From contig JAEWSG010000039.1 of the NCBI GenBank assembly GCA_023398495.1, positions 178,188 through 242,187 of the forward strand: a stretch of 64,000 nucleotides of DNA, written 5' to 3'. Made by a program: the position numbers and the translations under genes. Origin of the DNA: Bacillota bacterium (GTDB lineage: Bacteria > Bacillota > Clostridia > Acetivibrionales > Acetivibrionaceae). A model generated the notes under the pieces. It made no database searches. It was not told where the DNA came from and saw only the letters and a list, made by a program, of their open reading frames with translations. Positions within the stretch are counted from its first letter, which is position 1. Every line of letters starts with the position of its first letter. Below are positions 1 to 8,626 of the stretch, in pieces.

Positions 1-344
1 ACTGCAACGAAATAGCAACAGCGGTTGAATATAAGCTACCCATTATTATAGCGATATTTAATAATCACGTATTAGGTATGGTAAGGCAATGGCAGAATCT
101 TTTTTATGATAGCAGGTATTCATCTACTACCATCGACAGGGGGACTGATTTTGTGGCACTTGCCAAGGCTTATGGTGCGATAGGCATAGATGTCAGGGAA
201 CCTGAAGAAGTTGATGAGGCACTGAAAAAGGCATTGGCATCAAAGGATACGCCGGTTGTAATAAACTTTGAGATAGACAGGGATGACAAAGTATTTCCAA
301 TAGTTCCACCTGGGGCAGCAATACGTGATCTTATTGAAGAATAG
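1..344 (+). CDS. ilvB: Acetolactate synthase large subunit, C-terminal part (5' cut by window edge)
   Basis: The reading frame is open from base 3 and gives about 113 residues ending in TAA. Acetolactate synthase is a thiamine-diphosphate enzyme that condenses two pyruvates (or pyruvate and 2-ketobutyrate) in branched-chain amino acid synthesis. The visible part contains the end of the ThDP-binding domain, with the family motif NNHVLGMVRQWQ followed by FYDSRYSST, a run typical of IlvB rather than of other ThDP enzymes. The tail (VINFEIDRDDKVFPIVPPGA) matches the conserved IlvB C-terminus that closes over the active site. The N-terminal domains lie outside the window. A strong terminator follows directly, so it ends its own transcription unit. 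Confidence 0.9.
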   Translation, partial: CNEIATAVEYKLPIIIAIFNNHVLGMVRQWQNLFYDSRYSSTTIDRGTDFVALAKAYGAIGIDVREPEEVDEALKKALASKDTPVVINFEIDRDDKVFPIVPPGAAIRDLIEE

Positions 345-350
345 TATAAA

Positions 351-396
351 GGTTTCAAAGCAGGGTGTATGTAAACTGTGCTTTGAAACTTTTTAA
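351..396 (+). terminator. Rho-independent terminator after ilvB
   Basis: An 11-bp stem (GTTTCAAAGCA / TGCTTTGAAAC) closes a loop of about 16 nt and is followed by TTTTT. It begins seven bases after the ilvB stop and separates it from the ribosomal protein cluster. Confidence 0.85.
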
Positions 397-447
397 CTTA
401 GAACAGAATATATATGCAGATAATAGAGAAAACATTCATAAAAAACC

Positions 448-476
448 TTGACTTTTAAAGATAAATATGTTAAATT
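448..476 (+). promoter_or_regulatory. Probable sigma-A promoter for rpmG-secE-nusG
   Basis: TTGACT and TAAATT are separated by 17 bases, about 85 bases upstream of the rpmG start. The location between the ilvB terminator and rpmG fits the start of the secE-nusG transcription unit. Assigned from consensus only. Confidence 0.5.
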
Positions 477-560
477 AGTGGTTGTTTCTCTCTGTAAGTC
501 TTTTTTTTATGTCGAAAAAATATTTTTGATATATATGATAAGTTCGTGGAGGTGTAAAAG

Positions 561-710
561 ATGAGAGTAAAAATTACATTGGCGTGTGGTGAATGCAAGC
601 AAAGAAACTACGACTCAAGGAAAAACAAGAAGAATGATCCAGACAGACTTGAAATGAGAAAATACTGTAGATTTTGCCGTAAGCATACTGATCACAAGGA
701 AACAAAATAA
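561..710 (+). CDS. rpmG: 50S ribosomal protein L33
   Basis: A 49-residue protein starting MRVKITLACGECKQRNY. L33 is a small protein of the large subunit near the E site. Two CxxC pairs (CGEC near residue 9 and CRFC near residue 37) mark the zinc-binding form, and the length is typical. The ATG is preceded by GGAGGTG at about 9 bases. It stands upstream of secE-nusG, its usual place in Firmicutes. Confidence 0.95.
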   Translation: MRVKITLACGECKQRNYDSRKNKKNDPDRLEMRKYCRFCRKHTDHKETK

Positions 711-778
711 TGTTTTGTTTTCTTAAAGAAAGAGTATGGGATAAAAGCTAAAAAATACAAAAATGGAGATGTGTTTAT

Positions 779-1003
779 ATGGCTGAAGAGGTAAAAACGT
801 CAAAAGCTGTTGAAGCTGGAAATAAGGTTGGGAAGTTCTTCAAAGACATTAGAAGTGAGCTCAAAAAGGTTGTGTGGCCTACTCGTACACAGGTTGTAAA
901 AAATACCATAACAGTTTTGGTTGCGTGCTTTTTAGTAGGCATAATTATCTGGCTGGCTGATGCAGGTTTTGGATATTTAAGACAATTAGTGTTCAAAGTA
1001 TAA
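779..1003 (+). CDS. secE: Preprotein translocase subunit SecE
   Basis: A 74-residue protein. SecE clamps SecY in the SecYEG translocon of the cytoplasmic membrane. After a charged N-terminus comes the conserved amphipathic motif FFKDIRSELKKVVWPTRTQV (residues about 20-39), then one membrane helix of about 20 residues (TVLVACFLVGIIIWLADAGF). Single-helix SecE is the normal form outside enterobacteria. The following gene is nusG, as expected. Confidence 0.95.
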   Translation: MAEEVKTSKAVEAGNKVGKFFKDIRSELKKVVWPTRTQVVKNTITVLVACFLVGIIIWLADAGFGYLRQLVFKV

Positions 1004-1058
1004 TGCATAGAGCGTTATATACGGTATGCAATCTTATTAAAGGAGGACTAGTGGCTTT

Positions 1059-1592
1059 ATGCAAGTAGATGATACACCGGAAGGTGCAAAATGGTATGTT
1101 GTTCATACTTATTCCGGGTATGAAAACAAAGTTAAGGCTAACCTTGAAAAGATCGTTGAAAACAGGAGCATGCAGGAATATATATTGGACATAGTTGTTC
1201 CGATGGAAGAACAGATTGAGATAAAAGACGGAAAGAAAAAAGCAACATTGAAAAAAGTGTTTCCGGGATATGTTCTTGTTAAGATGATAATGTCTGACGA
1301 ATCATGGTATGTGGTCAGAAATTGCAGAGGTGTAACCGGATTTGTTGGCCCTGGATCTAAGCCTGTTCCTTTGTCTGATGAAGAAGTCAGGGTAATGGGT
1401 GTTGAGGAATTTATGCCTGTTCTTGACTATGAAGTCGGTGATAATGTAAGAGTTGCTACCGGTCCATTGGAAAACTTCATAGGAATAGTTGAGGAGATAA
1501 ACTTCGAAAAGAAAAAAGTTAGGGTTTCTGTGTCAATGTTTGGCAGGGAGACACCTGTTGAATTGGAGTTATTCCAGATTCAGAAGATATAA
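1059..1592 (+). CDS. nusG: Transcription termination/antitermination factor NusG
   Basis: A 177-residue protein. NusG binds RNA polymerase across the cleft and affects pausing, termination and coupling to the ribosome. The N-terminal NGN domain begins around WYVVHTYSGYENKVKANLE and includes the conserved FPGYVLVKM. A C-terminal KOW domain follows (GDNVRVATGPLENFIGIVEE). The length is standard and there is no inserted domain. The start has a clear AAAGGAGG upstream. Confidence 0.96.
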   Translation: MQVDDTPEGAKWYVVHTYSGYENKVKANLEKIVENRSMQEYILDIVVPMEEQIEIKDGKKKATLKKVFPGYVLVKMIMSDESWYVVRNCRGVTGFVGPGSKPVPLSDEEVRVMGVEEFMPVLDYEVGDNVRVATGPLENFIGIVEEINFEKKKVRVSVSMFGRETPVELELFQIQKI

Positions 1593-1702
1593 ATAATAGA
1601 GATTACTTTACGTTTTTTCTATTTGCTATATATGCAAAGTAAGAAATGTAAAACACTCTGAATAAAGAGCGGTTTTACGAGTAAATTTGGGAGGTGGATA
1701 TT

Positions 1703-2128
1703 ATGGCTAAGAAAATTGCTGGCTATGTAAAACTTCAAATTCCTGCGGGGAAAGCAACTCCGGCTCCACCGGTTGGACCAGCTTTAGGACAACATGGCGT
1801 AAACATAATGGGATTTTGTAAAGAATTTAACGAAAAGACTGCGAAGGACGTGGGATTAATAATTCCGGTTGTAATTACAGTTTATGCGGACAGGTCTTTT
1901 TCATTCATTACAAAAACACCGCCAGCTTCAGTTCTATTGAAGAAGGCATGTAAAATAGAAAGTGGTTCCGGTAGACCGAACAGAGAAAAAGTTGCAAAGA
2001 TTTCAAAAGATGAAGTCAGAAAAATCGCAGAATTGAAGATGCCAGACTTAAATGCTGCAAGCATTGAAGCTGCTATGAGTATGGTAGCTGGAACTGCTAG
2101 AAGCATGGGAATAGTTGTTGAAGGTTAA
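1703..2128 (+). CDS. rplK: 50S ribosomal protein L11
   Basis: A 141-residue protein. L11 forms the GTPase-associated centre with 23S rRNA and the L10/L12 stalk, and is needed for RelA activation. Conserved stretches include the proline-rich N-terminus (AGKATPAPPVGPALGQHGVN) and the C-terminal GTARSMGI. I chose ATG at 1703, after GGGAGGTGG, over an in-frame GTG at 1694 that lies inside the ribosome binding site. The length then equals the family norm. Confidence 0.95.
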   Translation: MAKKIAGYVKLQIPAGKATPAPPVGPALGQHGVNIMGFCKEFNEKTAKDVGLIIPVVITVYADRSFSFITKTPPASVLLKKACKIESGSGRPNREKVAKISKDEVRKIAELKMPDLNAASIEAAMSMVAGTARSMGIVVEG

Positions 2129-2303
2129 ATATTTTTAATGGCTAAGGGTATTTCAGAAGTTAATGCTTATATATGAGGCATAAGCCAAATATAAATGATT
2201 TTTTTTGAAATACAAAAGATTAGTTCTTGGGAATAGCATAACTAGTAAAGTGGGAGGAAACTTAGGTGTTTCCGAAATTATTACCACAAAGGAGATGAAA
2301 ATC

Positions 2304-2999
2304 GTGAAAAGAGGTAAAAAATATCAAGACAGTGCTAAGGTTATTGATAGATTAAAGTTGTATGATCCAACAGAAGCATTGGAGCTGACACAAAAGACCG
2401 CTAAAGCAAAGTTTGATGAGACAGTTGAAGCACATATCAGACTGGGAGTTGACTCAAGACATGCAGATCAGCAGGTTAGAGGTGCTGTTGTACTTCCTCA
2501 CGGAACAGGTAAAAAGGTTCGTGTTTTGGTTTTCGCCAAGGGTGACAAGGCAAAGGAAGCTGAACAGGGCGGTGCTGATTATGTTGGTGCGGAAGATATG
2601 GTTGCAAAAATACAAAATGACAACTGGTTTGAATTTGATGTTGTTGTTGCAACACCAGATATGATGGGTGTTGTTGGTAGGCTTGGTAAAGTACTTGGTC
2701 CAAAAGGCCTTATGCCAAATCCAAAAGCAGGTACTGTAACAATGGATGTTGCAAGGGCAATAGCTGATATTAAAGCCGGTAAGATAGAGTACAGGTTGGA
2801 TAAAACCAATATTATCCACTGCCCTATCGGAAAAGCATCATTTGGCTCAGAAAAGCTTCTTGATAATTTCCACACATTGATGGCTGCGATAATAAAAGCA
2901 AAGCCTTCAGCTGCAAAGGGTCAATACTTAAAGAGCGTTGTTGTATCCTCAACAATGGGACCAGGCATAAAGGTAAACCCTCAGAAAGTTTCGGAATAG
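2304..2999 (+). CDS. rplA: 50S ribosomal protein L1
   Basis: A 231-residue protein. L1 builds the L1 stalk at the E site and in many bacteria represses its own operon. The start is the GTG reading MKRGKKYQDS: AAAGGAG lies 9 bases upstream and the length equals the norm. Longer in-frame alternatives at 2205 or 2295 add an N-terminus the family does not have. The signature VVATPDMMGVVGRLGKVLGP and the following GLMPNPKAGTV are intact. Confidence 0.95.
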   Translation: MKRGKKYQDSAKVIDRLKLYDPTEALELTQKTAKAKFDETVEAHIRLGVDSRHADQQVRGAVVLPHGTGKKVRVLVFAKGDKAKEAEQGGADYVGAEDMVAKIQNDNWFEFDVVVATPDMMGVVGRLGKVLGPKGLMPNPKAGTVTMDVARAIADIKAGKIEYRLDKTNIIHCPIGKASFGSEKLLDNFHTLMAAIIKAKPSAAKGQYLKSVVVSSTMGPGIKVNPQKVSE

Positions 3000-3104
3000 T
3001 TTTATAATTATCTACACATTTCTTTTCGAAATAATTAAGCAAATTGCTTAAAAGGGTCTTTACAAAATTGAAATAATGTTATAATATAAACTTTGTGAAT
3101 TTAA

Positions 3105-3296
3105 TAGTGAACTGCCATAGACAGTAGGTTGCTTGTCAAAACAAGCAGTAATTGATTAAGTCTCTTTGTTTAAAAGAGTAAAAGTAAAGTGACAAAGTGT
3201 TGCAATGCTTTTATACAAATCATCCTACCGAGGTGAGTGTTAATTTGATTGATTACCCCTCTATGTCTATGTGCATAGTAGGGGTTTTATATTTTT
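3105..3296 (+). ncRNA. Ribosomal protein L10 leader (autoregulatory attenuator)
   Basis: The roughly 330-base gap between rplA and rplJ holds a structured leader. It contains several short pairing segments (for example GCTTGTCAAAACAAGC near 3131-3146) and a CCGAGGTGAG segment near 3228. It ends in a terminator: ACCCCT...AGGGGT stem and T-rich tract at about 3255-3296. Such leaders bind the L10-(L12)4 complex and stop transcription of rplJL when the protein is in excess. The assignment rests on position and architecture; the kink-turn was not modelled. Confidence 0.7.
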
Positions 3297-3336
3297 AATA
3301 TTATATTTATCAAGTTTTAAGGAGGTGGACTTAAAA

Positions 3337-3870
3337 GTGCCAAGTGAGAAGATTCTTGCAAAAAAGAAGGATATAGTAAGTGAACTGTCTGAAAAGATTA
3401 AAAATGCCAAAACAATAGTTTTTGCTGATTACAGAGGACTTACAGTTGAGCAGGACACTGAGCTTAGAAATGCTTTGAGAAAAGCTGGAGTTGAGTATGG
3501 TGTTGTAAAAAATACTTTGACTAAACTTGCAGCAAACGAAAATGGATTGAACGGGCTCGAAACTTACTTTAACGGACCTACTGCTATGGCAGTTAGCAAT
3601 GACGATGTTATTGCTCCTGCAAAGATTCTGGCTGAATACGCAAAAAAGTATGATAAGCTTCAGATAAAAGCAGGTGTTGTTGAAGGGAAGATATTTAATG
3701 AAGAGTCAATAAAGGCTTTAGCTGCATTACCGCCGAAGGAAGAATTACTGGCAAAAGCTCTTGGCAGCATGAAAGCGCCGATTACTGGCTTCGTGAACGT
3801 ACTCAATGGAAACATTAGAGGTTTGGTTGTAGCGTTAAATGCTATTGCTGAGAAACAGGCAAATGCTTAA
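3337..3870 (+). CDS. rplJ: 50S ribosomal protein L10
   Basis: A 177-residue protein. L10 anchors the L7/L12 dimers to the ribosome and with them binds its own leader RNA. The start is the GTG giving MPSEKILAKKKDIVSEL, after GGAGGTGG; an in-frame upstream start at 3271 would lie inside the leader terminator. The typical motif FADYRGLTVEQDTELR is present, and the long C-terminal helix that carries L12 follows residue 130. Confidence 0.95.
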   Translation: MPSEKILAKKKDIVSELSEKIKNAKTIVFADYRGLTVEQDTELRNALRKAGVEYGVVKNTLTKLAANENGLNGLETYFNGPTAMAVSNDDVIAPAKILAEYAKKYDKLQIKAGVVEGKIFNEESIKALAALPPKEELLAKALGSMKAPITGFVNVLNGNIRGLVVALNAIAEKQANA

Positions 3871-3908
3871 ATATTAAAAAATAAATTTATTTATGGAGGT
3901 ATATAATA

Positions 3909-4289
3909 ATGGCTAGTGAAAAAGTTACTAAATTAATTGATGAGGTAAAGGCATTAACAGTATTGGAATTATCAGAATTGGTAAAAGCGTTAGAAGAAGA
4001 ATTTGGTGTATCAGCAGCAGCTCCAGTAGCAGTTGCAGCAGCTACAGCAGGTGCAGCAGCGGCTCCAGCTGAAGAAAAGACTGAATTTGATGTAGTGTTG
4101 AAGGAAGCTGGTGCAGATAAGATCAAAGTTATCAAAGTTGTTAGAGAAGTAACTGGTCTTGGACTTAAAGAAGCAAAAGACTTAGTTGATGGTGCTCCAA
4201 AGACAGTTAAAGAAAATGTTGCAAAAGCTGATGCTGATGCAATGGCTGCTAAATTCAAAGAAGTTGGTGCAACTGTAGAAGTTAAGTAA
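3909..4289 (+). CDS. rplL: 50S ribosomal protein L7/L12
   Basis: A 126-residue acidic protein. It forms the mobile stalk that recruits translational GTPases. It has the N-terminal dimerisation helices, an alanine-rich hinge (residues about 38-57) and the C-terminal factor-binding domain (KIKVIKVVREVTGLGLKEAK). It follows rplJ by 38 bases and is ended by a strong terminator. Confidence 0.96.
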   Translation: MASEKVTKLIDEVKALTVLELSELVKALEEEFGVSAAAPVAVAAATAGAAAAPAEEKTEFDVVLKEAGADKIKVIKVVREVTGLGLKEAKDLVDGAPKTVKENVAKADADAMAAKFKEVGATVEVK

Positions 4290-4302
4290 TTCTAGCATAA
4301 TG

Positions 4303-4333
4303 AAAAGGCTCCTCAATGAGGAGCCTTTTTTTG
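4303..4333 (+). terminator. Terminator after rplL
   Basis: The stem AAGGCTCCTCA / TGAGGAGCCTT has a very short loop and is followed by seven T residues, starting about 14 bases after the rplL stop. It separates the stalk genes from rpoBC. Confidence 0.9.
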
Positions 4334-4856
4334 ATGCTATAATACAGTAAATTATGGTGATAAAAGATACAAATAAAAACTGTTGACAAGTTATTGTTTG
4401 TATGTTAGAATTATAAACTGCGTTATAATTTCTAAATGAATACCAGGATTTTCTTTAGAAAATTAATACTACTAGTGACTATATAATTATAGCATATTTG
4501 AATAAGTGAGACAATATTTGTTAATAATAATTTAATGTTCAAACTATTTTATATACGAGTTAGTATATGTACAATACAAAAAATTATACTTATATATTTT
4601 AAATACTACAGAGCCCTTAAAGCTTTGTATTAATTTATAGATTCAGAAAAGGACGGTTTAATATTTACTTAACTTCTTAATTATGTTAAACAAAATACAT
4701 ATAGTTTCCTTTAAGAGCAATATAAGCTAATTGTAATAAGCTCACAAGCTTTTATTTCTTCATTCGAAAGAGGCTTACTAAAGGGTTGTGTGTATTAAAT
4801 CTTTTTGTGCTTAGAAAGCACCGTGGCAAAACTCTAATAATATGAGGTGATTTTTG
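4334..4856 (+). other. Long AT-rich leader upstream of rpoB
   Basis: No coding region is credible here. A consensus-like promoter lies near its start (4383-4411), leaving about 440 bases of transcribed leader before rpoB. I see no named riboswitch. An untranslated leader this long before rpoB is open to regulation but I cannot assign a mechanism. Confidence 0.5.
4383..4411 (+). promoter_or_regulatory. Probable sigma-A promoter for rpoBC
   Basis: A perfect TTGACA box, a 17-base spacer and TAGAAT, located after the rplL terminator and before the rpoB leader. This is the best match to the vegetative consensus in the first part of the window. Confidence 0.65.
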
Positions 4857-7800
4857 ATGGTACATCCCGTGCGATTGGGAAAAAACGTAAGAATGAGTTA
4901 TTCCAAGATTGACGAAGTCATTGATATGCCGAACCTGATTGAGATCCAGAGAAATTCCTACATTCAATTTCTTGAAGATGGATTGAGAGAAGTGTTCAGA
5001 GATGTTTCGCCTATTACTGACTATACCGGAAATTTGATTTTAGATTTTGTTGACTACTCCATTGACGAAAATCCCAAATACAGTGTTGAAGAGTGTAAGG
5101 AAAGGGACGCTACATACTCGGCTCCGTTGAAAGTGAAAGTGCGACTGATTAACAAAGAAACAGGTGAAGTCAAAGAACAGGAAATATTTATGGGAGATTT
5201 CCCTCTTATGACTGATACCGGAACATTTATCATTAATGGAGCAGAAAGAGTTATAGTAAGCCAGTTGGTAAGATCACCCGGAATTTACTATTCTATGAAG
5301 TTTGATAAAATCGGTAAGCAGTTGTATTCTAATACAGTAATTCCAAACAGAGGAGCATGGCTTGAGTATGAAACGGACTCAAACGATGTTATGTCTGTAA
5401 GGATTGACAGAACCAGAAAACTTCCTATAACTGTTTTGCTTAGAGCTTTAGGATATGGTACTGACCTGGAAATTACCGAACTTCTCGGTGAAGACGAGAG
5501 AATAATTGCAACTATCCAAAAAGACAGTGCAAAAACTGAAGATGAGGGTTTGCTGGAAATATACAAAAGGTTAAGACCAGGCGAACCGCCTACTGTTGAC
5601 AGTGCACGTTCGCTTTTATCAGGCTTGTTCTTTGATCCTAAGAGATATGATCTTGCAAAGTTTGGAAGGTTTAAATTTAATAAGAAGCTTTCAATAGCTT
5701 CCAGGATTATTGGTTTTATAGCTGCTGAGAATATAGTTGATCCTGAAACCGGTGAAGTAATTGTAGCCGAGGGTGAAAAAATCAGTAGAGAAAAGGCTGA
5801 AGAAATTCAAAATTCTGGGATTAATTCAGTTTATTTGAGCATTGAAGGAAAAAAATTAAAAGTTATGGGTAACAATATGGTTGACCTGAAGCATTATGTT
5901 GACTTTGATCCTAAGGAAATCGGATTCAACGAGAAGGTCAGGTTAAGTGTACTTAAGACTATTCTTGAAGAGAATAAGGGTAAAGACGTTGAAGAAATAA
6001 AGAAAGCTGTTAAAGAAAAAGTTGATGAATTAATTCCGAAATATATAACAGTGGAAGACATTATTTCTTCGATAAATTATATAATTACACTAAGTTATGG
6101 TGTAGGGCAGGTCGATGATATAGACCATTTGGGTAACAGGAGACTTCGTTCTGTTGGTGAATTGCTGCAGAACCAGTTCAGAATCGGACTTGCAAGAATG
6201 GAGAGGGTAGTCAGAGAAAGAATGACTATTCAGGATATTGATATTGTTACTCCGCAGGCACTTATAAACATCAGACCTGTTGCAGCTGCTATTAAGGAGT
6301 TTTTCGGAAGCAGCCAGTTGTCACAGTTTATGGATCAGACCAACCCTCTTGCGGAACTGACACACAAGAGAAGATTGAGTGCGTTAGGACCTGGAGGACT
6401 AAGCAGAGAAAGAGCGGGCTTTGAAGTTCGAGACGTTCACCACTCTCACTATGGACGTATGTGTCCTATAGAAACACCTGAGGGACCGAACATAGGTCTT
6501 ATAGGATCGCTCAGTACCTTTGCAAGGGTTAACGAGTATGGGTTTATTGAAGCACCTTATAGGAAGGTAGATAAGGAAAACTTAAGGGTAACTGATGAAA
6601 TAGTTTATCTGACTGCCGATGAAGAGGATGCTTTCATAGTAGCTCAGGCAAATGAACCGCTTGATGAAGAAGGAAAATTCCTTGATAAGAAAGTTGTGTG
6701 TAGAGCAAGAGAAGAATTTATTGAAGTAGAACCTATAAAAGTTGATTTTATGGACGTTTCTCCAAAGCAGATAGTATCTGTAGCAACGTCTATGATTCCG
6801 TTCCTTGAGAATGATGATGCTAACCGTGCCCTGATGGGAGCAAACATGCAACGTCAGGCTGTGCCTCTTATAAAGACCGATTCTCCTATAGTTGGAACCG
6901 GAATAGAATATAAGGCAGCAAAAGATTCCGGAGTTTGTGTTCTGGCTAAAAACACCGGAATAATTGAAAAGGTTAGTGCCAGTGAAATAGTTATAAGAAC
7001 TAAAGAAGGTAAAAGAGATGTCTATAAACTTTTGAAGTACTTAAGATCCAACCAGGGTACTTGTATAAATCAGAAACCTATTGTTAGAAAAGGTGAAGAA
7101 GTTGAAAAAGGTGATGTAATAGCTGACGGTCCTTCAACCGACAAAGGTGAAATTGCGTTGGGAAGAAATATCCTTATAGGCTTTATGACTTGGGAAGGTT
7201 ACAACTACGAGGATGCTATTCTGATAAGTGAAAAGCTTGTCAGGGAAGATGTATTTACTTCCATTCACATTGAGGAGTATGAAGCTGAATCAAGAGATAC
7301 AAAACTAGGACCTGAAGAAATAACAAGAGAAATTCCAAATGTCAGTGAAGATTCATTAAAGGATCTTGATGATAGAGGAATAATCAGAATTGGAGCCGAG
7401 GTAAGATCCGGAGATATTCTGGTTGGTAAGGTAACACCTAAGGGTGAAACTGAGTTGACTGCTGAAGAGAGGCTTCTAAGGGCCATTTTTGGTGAAAAGG
7501 CCAGAGAAGTCAGAGATACTTCGCTCCGTGTACCTCATGGAGAATCGGGTATTATTGTTGATGTAAAAGTATTTACAAGAGAAAACGGAGACGAACTGTC
7601 ACCCGGTGTAAATCAACTTGTAAGAGTATATATTGCACAAAAGAGAAAGATATCTGTTGGAGATAAGATGGCAGGAAGGCACGGTAACAAGGGTGTTATC
7701 TCAAGAATTCTACCGGAAGAGGATATGCCGTTCTTGCCGGATGGTACACCGCTTCAGATTGTGCTTAACCCACTTGGTGTTCCTTCACGTATGAATATTG

Positions 7801-8609
7801 GTCAGGTGCTCGAAGTACATCTTGGATTTGCTGCAAAAGCACTTGGCTGGAAAATAGCAACACCTGTTTTTGACGGTGCAACCGAAAGCGATATAATTGA
7901 GACACTTAAGAAAGCAGGGATTTCAGAAGATGGCAAGACTGTTTTATATGACGGAAGAACAGGCTTACCTTTTGAAAACAGGGTTACTGTTGGATATATG
8001 TATATATTAAAGCTTGCACACCTTGTTGATGACAAAATCCATGCACGTTCAACCGGACCGTACTCCCTTGTTACACAGCAACCGCTTGGAGGTAAGGCTC
8101 AGTTCGGAGGACAGAGATTCGGAGAAATGGAAGTTTGGGCCCTTGAAGCATATGGTGCTGCTTATACACTTCAGGAAATACTTACTGTTAAGTCTGACGA
8201 CGTTGTGGGTAGGGTTAAAACCTATGAAGCGATAGTTAAGGGCGAAAATGTTCCTGAGCCTGGGATTCCTGAATCTTTCAAGGTATTGATAAAAGAATTG
8301 CAGAGTTTGTGTCTGGATGTTAAAGTTTACTCTGAAGAGCAGGAAGAAATTGCAATCAAGGAATCGGTTGAGGATGATCTTGAAGAGCTCAACGTTAATA
8401 TTGAAGGCAGAGAGGATGAAATCCCACTTGCTGAGTTTGATGATGTGAGCGATGAAGTTCTCGAAGAGGACCTTGATGGTGATGATTTTGAATTGTCAGA
8501 TTTGGGAGAGGTAAGCCATGAAGAAACTCTTGATGAAAGTAGTTTGGATGAAGATCTCTTTATGGATGAAGATGTGGAAGATGGTTTTGACGATGATGGT
8601 GAATTTTAA
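4857..8609 (+). CDS. rpoB: DNA-directed RNA polymerase subunit beta
   Basis: About 1250 residues. Beta forms one pincer of RNA polymerase and, with beta', the active site. Family motifs seen include the fork/rifampicin-pocket run (SSQLSQFMDQTNPLAELTHK and RRLSALGPGGL), PIETPEGPNIGLIGSL, and GDKMAGRHGNKGVIS. The C-terminus carries an Asp/Glu-rich extension of roughly 90 residues after the conserved end, as in many clostridia. ATG at 4857 follows GAGGTGA by 6 bases; a TTG immediately before it is an alternative. The rifampicin region shows no obvious departure from the wild-type pattern. Confidence 0.96.
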   Translation: MVHPVRLGKNVRMSYSKIDEVIDMPNLIEIQRNSYIQFLEDGLREVFRDVSPITDYTGNLILDFVDYSIDENPKYSVEECKERDATYSAPLKVKVRLINKETGEVKEQEIFMGDFPLMTDTGTFIINGAERVIVSQLVRSPGIYYSMKFDKIGKQLYSNTVIPNRGAWLEYETDSNDVMSVRIDRTRKLPITVLLRALGYGTDLEITELLGEDERIIATIQKDSAKTEDEGLLEIYKRLRPGEPPTVDSARSLLSGLFFDPKRYDLAKFGRFKFNKKLSIASRIIGFIAAENIVDPETGEVIVAEGEKISREKAEEIQNSGINSVYLSIEGKKLKVMGNNMVDLKHYVDFDPKEIGFNEKVRLSVLKTILEENKGKDVEEIKKAVKEKVDELIPKYITVEDIISSINYIITLSYGVGQVDDIDHLGNRRLRSVGELLQNQFRIGLARMERVVRERMTIQDIDIVTPQALINIRPVAAAIKEFFGSSQLSQFMDQTNPLAELTHKRRLSALGPGGLSRERAGFEVRDVHHSHYGRMCPIETPEGPNIGLIGSLSTFARVNEYGFIEAPYRKVDKENLRVTDEIVYLTADEEDAFIVAQANEPLDEEGKFLDKKVVCRAREEFIEVEPIKVDFMDVSPKQIVSVATSMIPFLENDDANRALMGANMQRQAVPLIKTDSPIVGTGIEYKAAKDSGVCVLAKNTGIIEKVSASEIVIRTKEGKRDVYKLLKYLRSNQGTCINQKPIVRKGEEVEKGDVIADGPSTDKGEIALGRNILIGFMTWEGYNYEDAILISEKLVREDVFTSIHIEEYEAESRDTKLGPEEITREIPNVSEDSLKDLDDRGIIRIGAEVRSGDILVGKVTPKGETELTAEERLLRAIFGEKAREVRDTSLRVPHGESGIIVDVKVFTRENGDELSPGVNQLVRVYIAQKRKISVGDKMAGRHGNKGVISRILPEEDMPFLPDGTPLQIVLNPLGVPSRMNIGQVLEVHLGFAAKALGWKIATPVFDGATESDIIETLKKAGISEDGKTVLYDGRTGLPFENRVTVGYMYILKLAHLVDDKIHARSTGPYSLVTQQPLGGKAQFGGQRFGEMEVWALEAYGAAYTLQEILTVKSDDVVGRVKTYEAIVKGENVPEPGIPESFKVLIKELQSLCLDVKVYSEEQEEIAIKESVEDDLEELNVNIEGREDEIPLAEFDDVSDEVLEEDLDGDDFELSDLGEVSHEETLDESSLDEDLFMDEDVEDGFDDDGEF

Positions 8610-8626
8610 GGAAGGGAGAAAAGGCC

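Noticed and set aside
711..778. Possible tRNA-Trp between rpmG and secE
   Set aside because: A tRNA often lies here in Firmicutes, but the 68-base gap has no cloverleaf or TTCGA-type arm.
2413..3042. Several frames overlapping rplA on both strands
   Set aside because: rplA is unambiguous, and the others are rich in Asn, His and Cys with no start signals.
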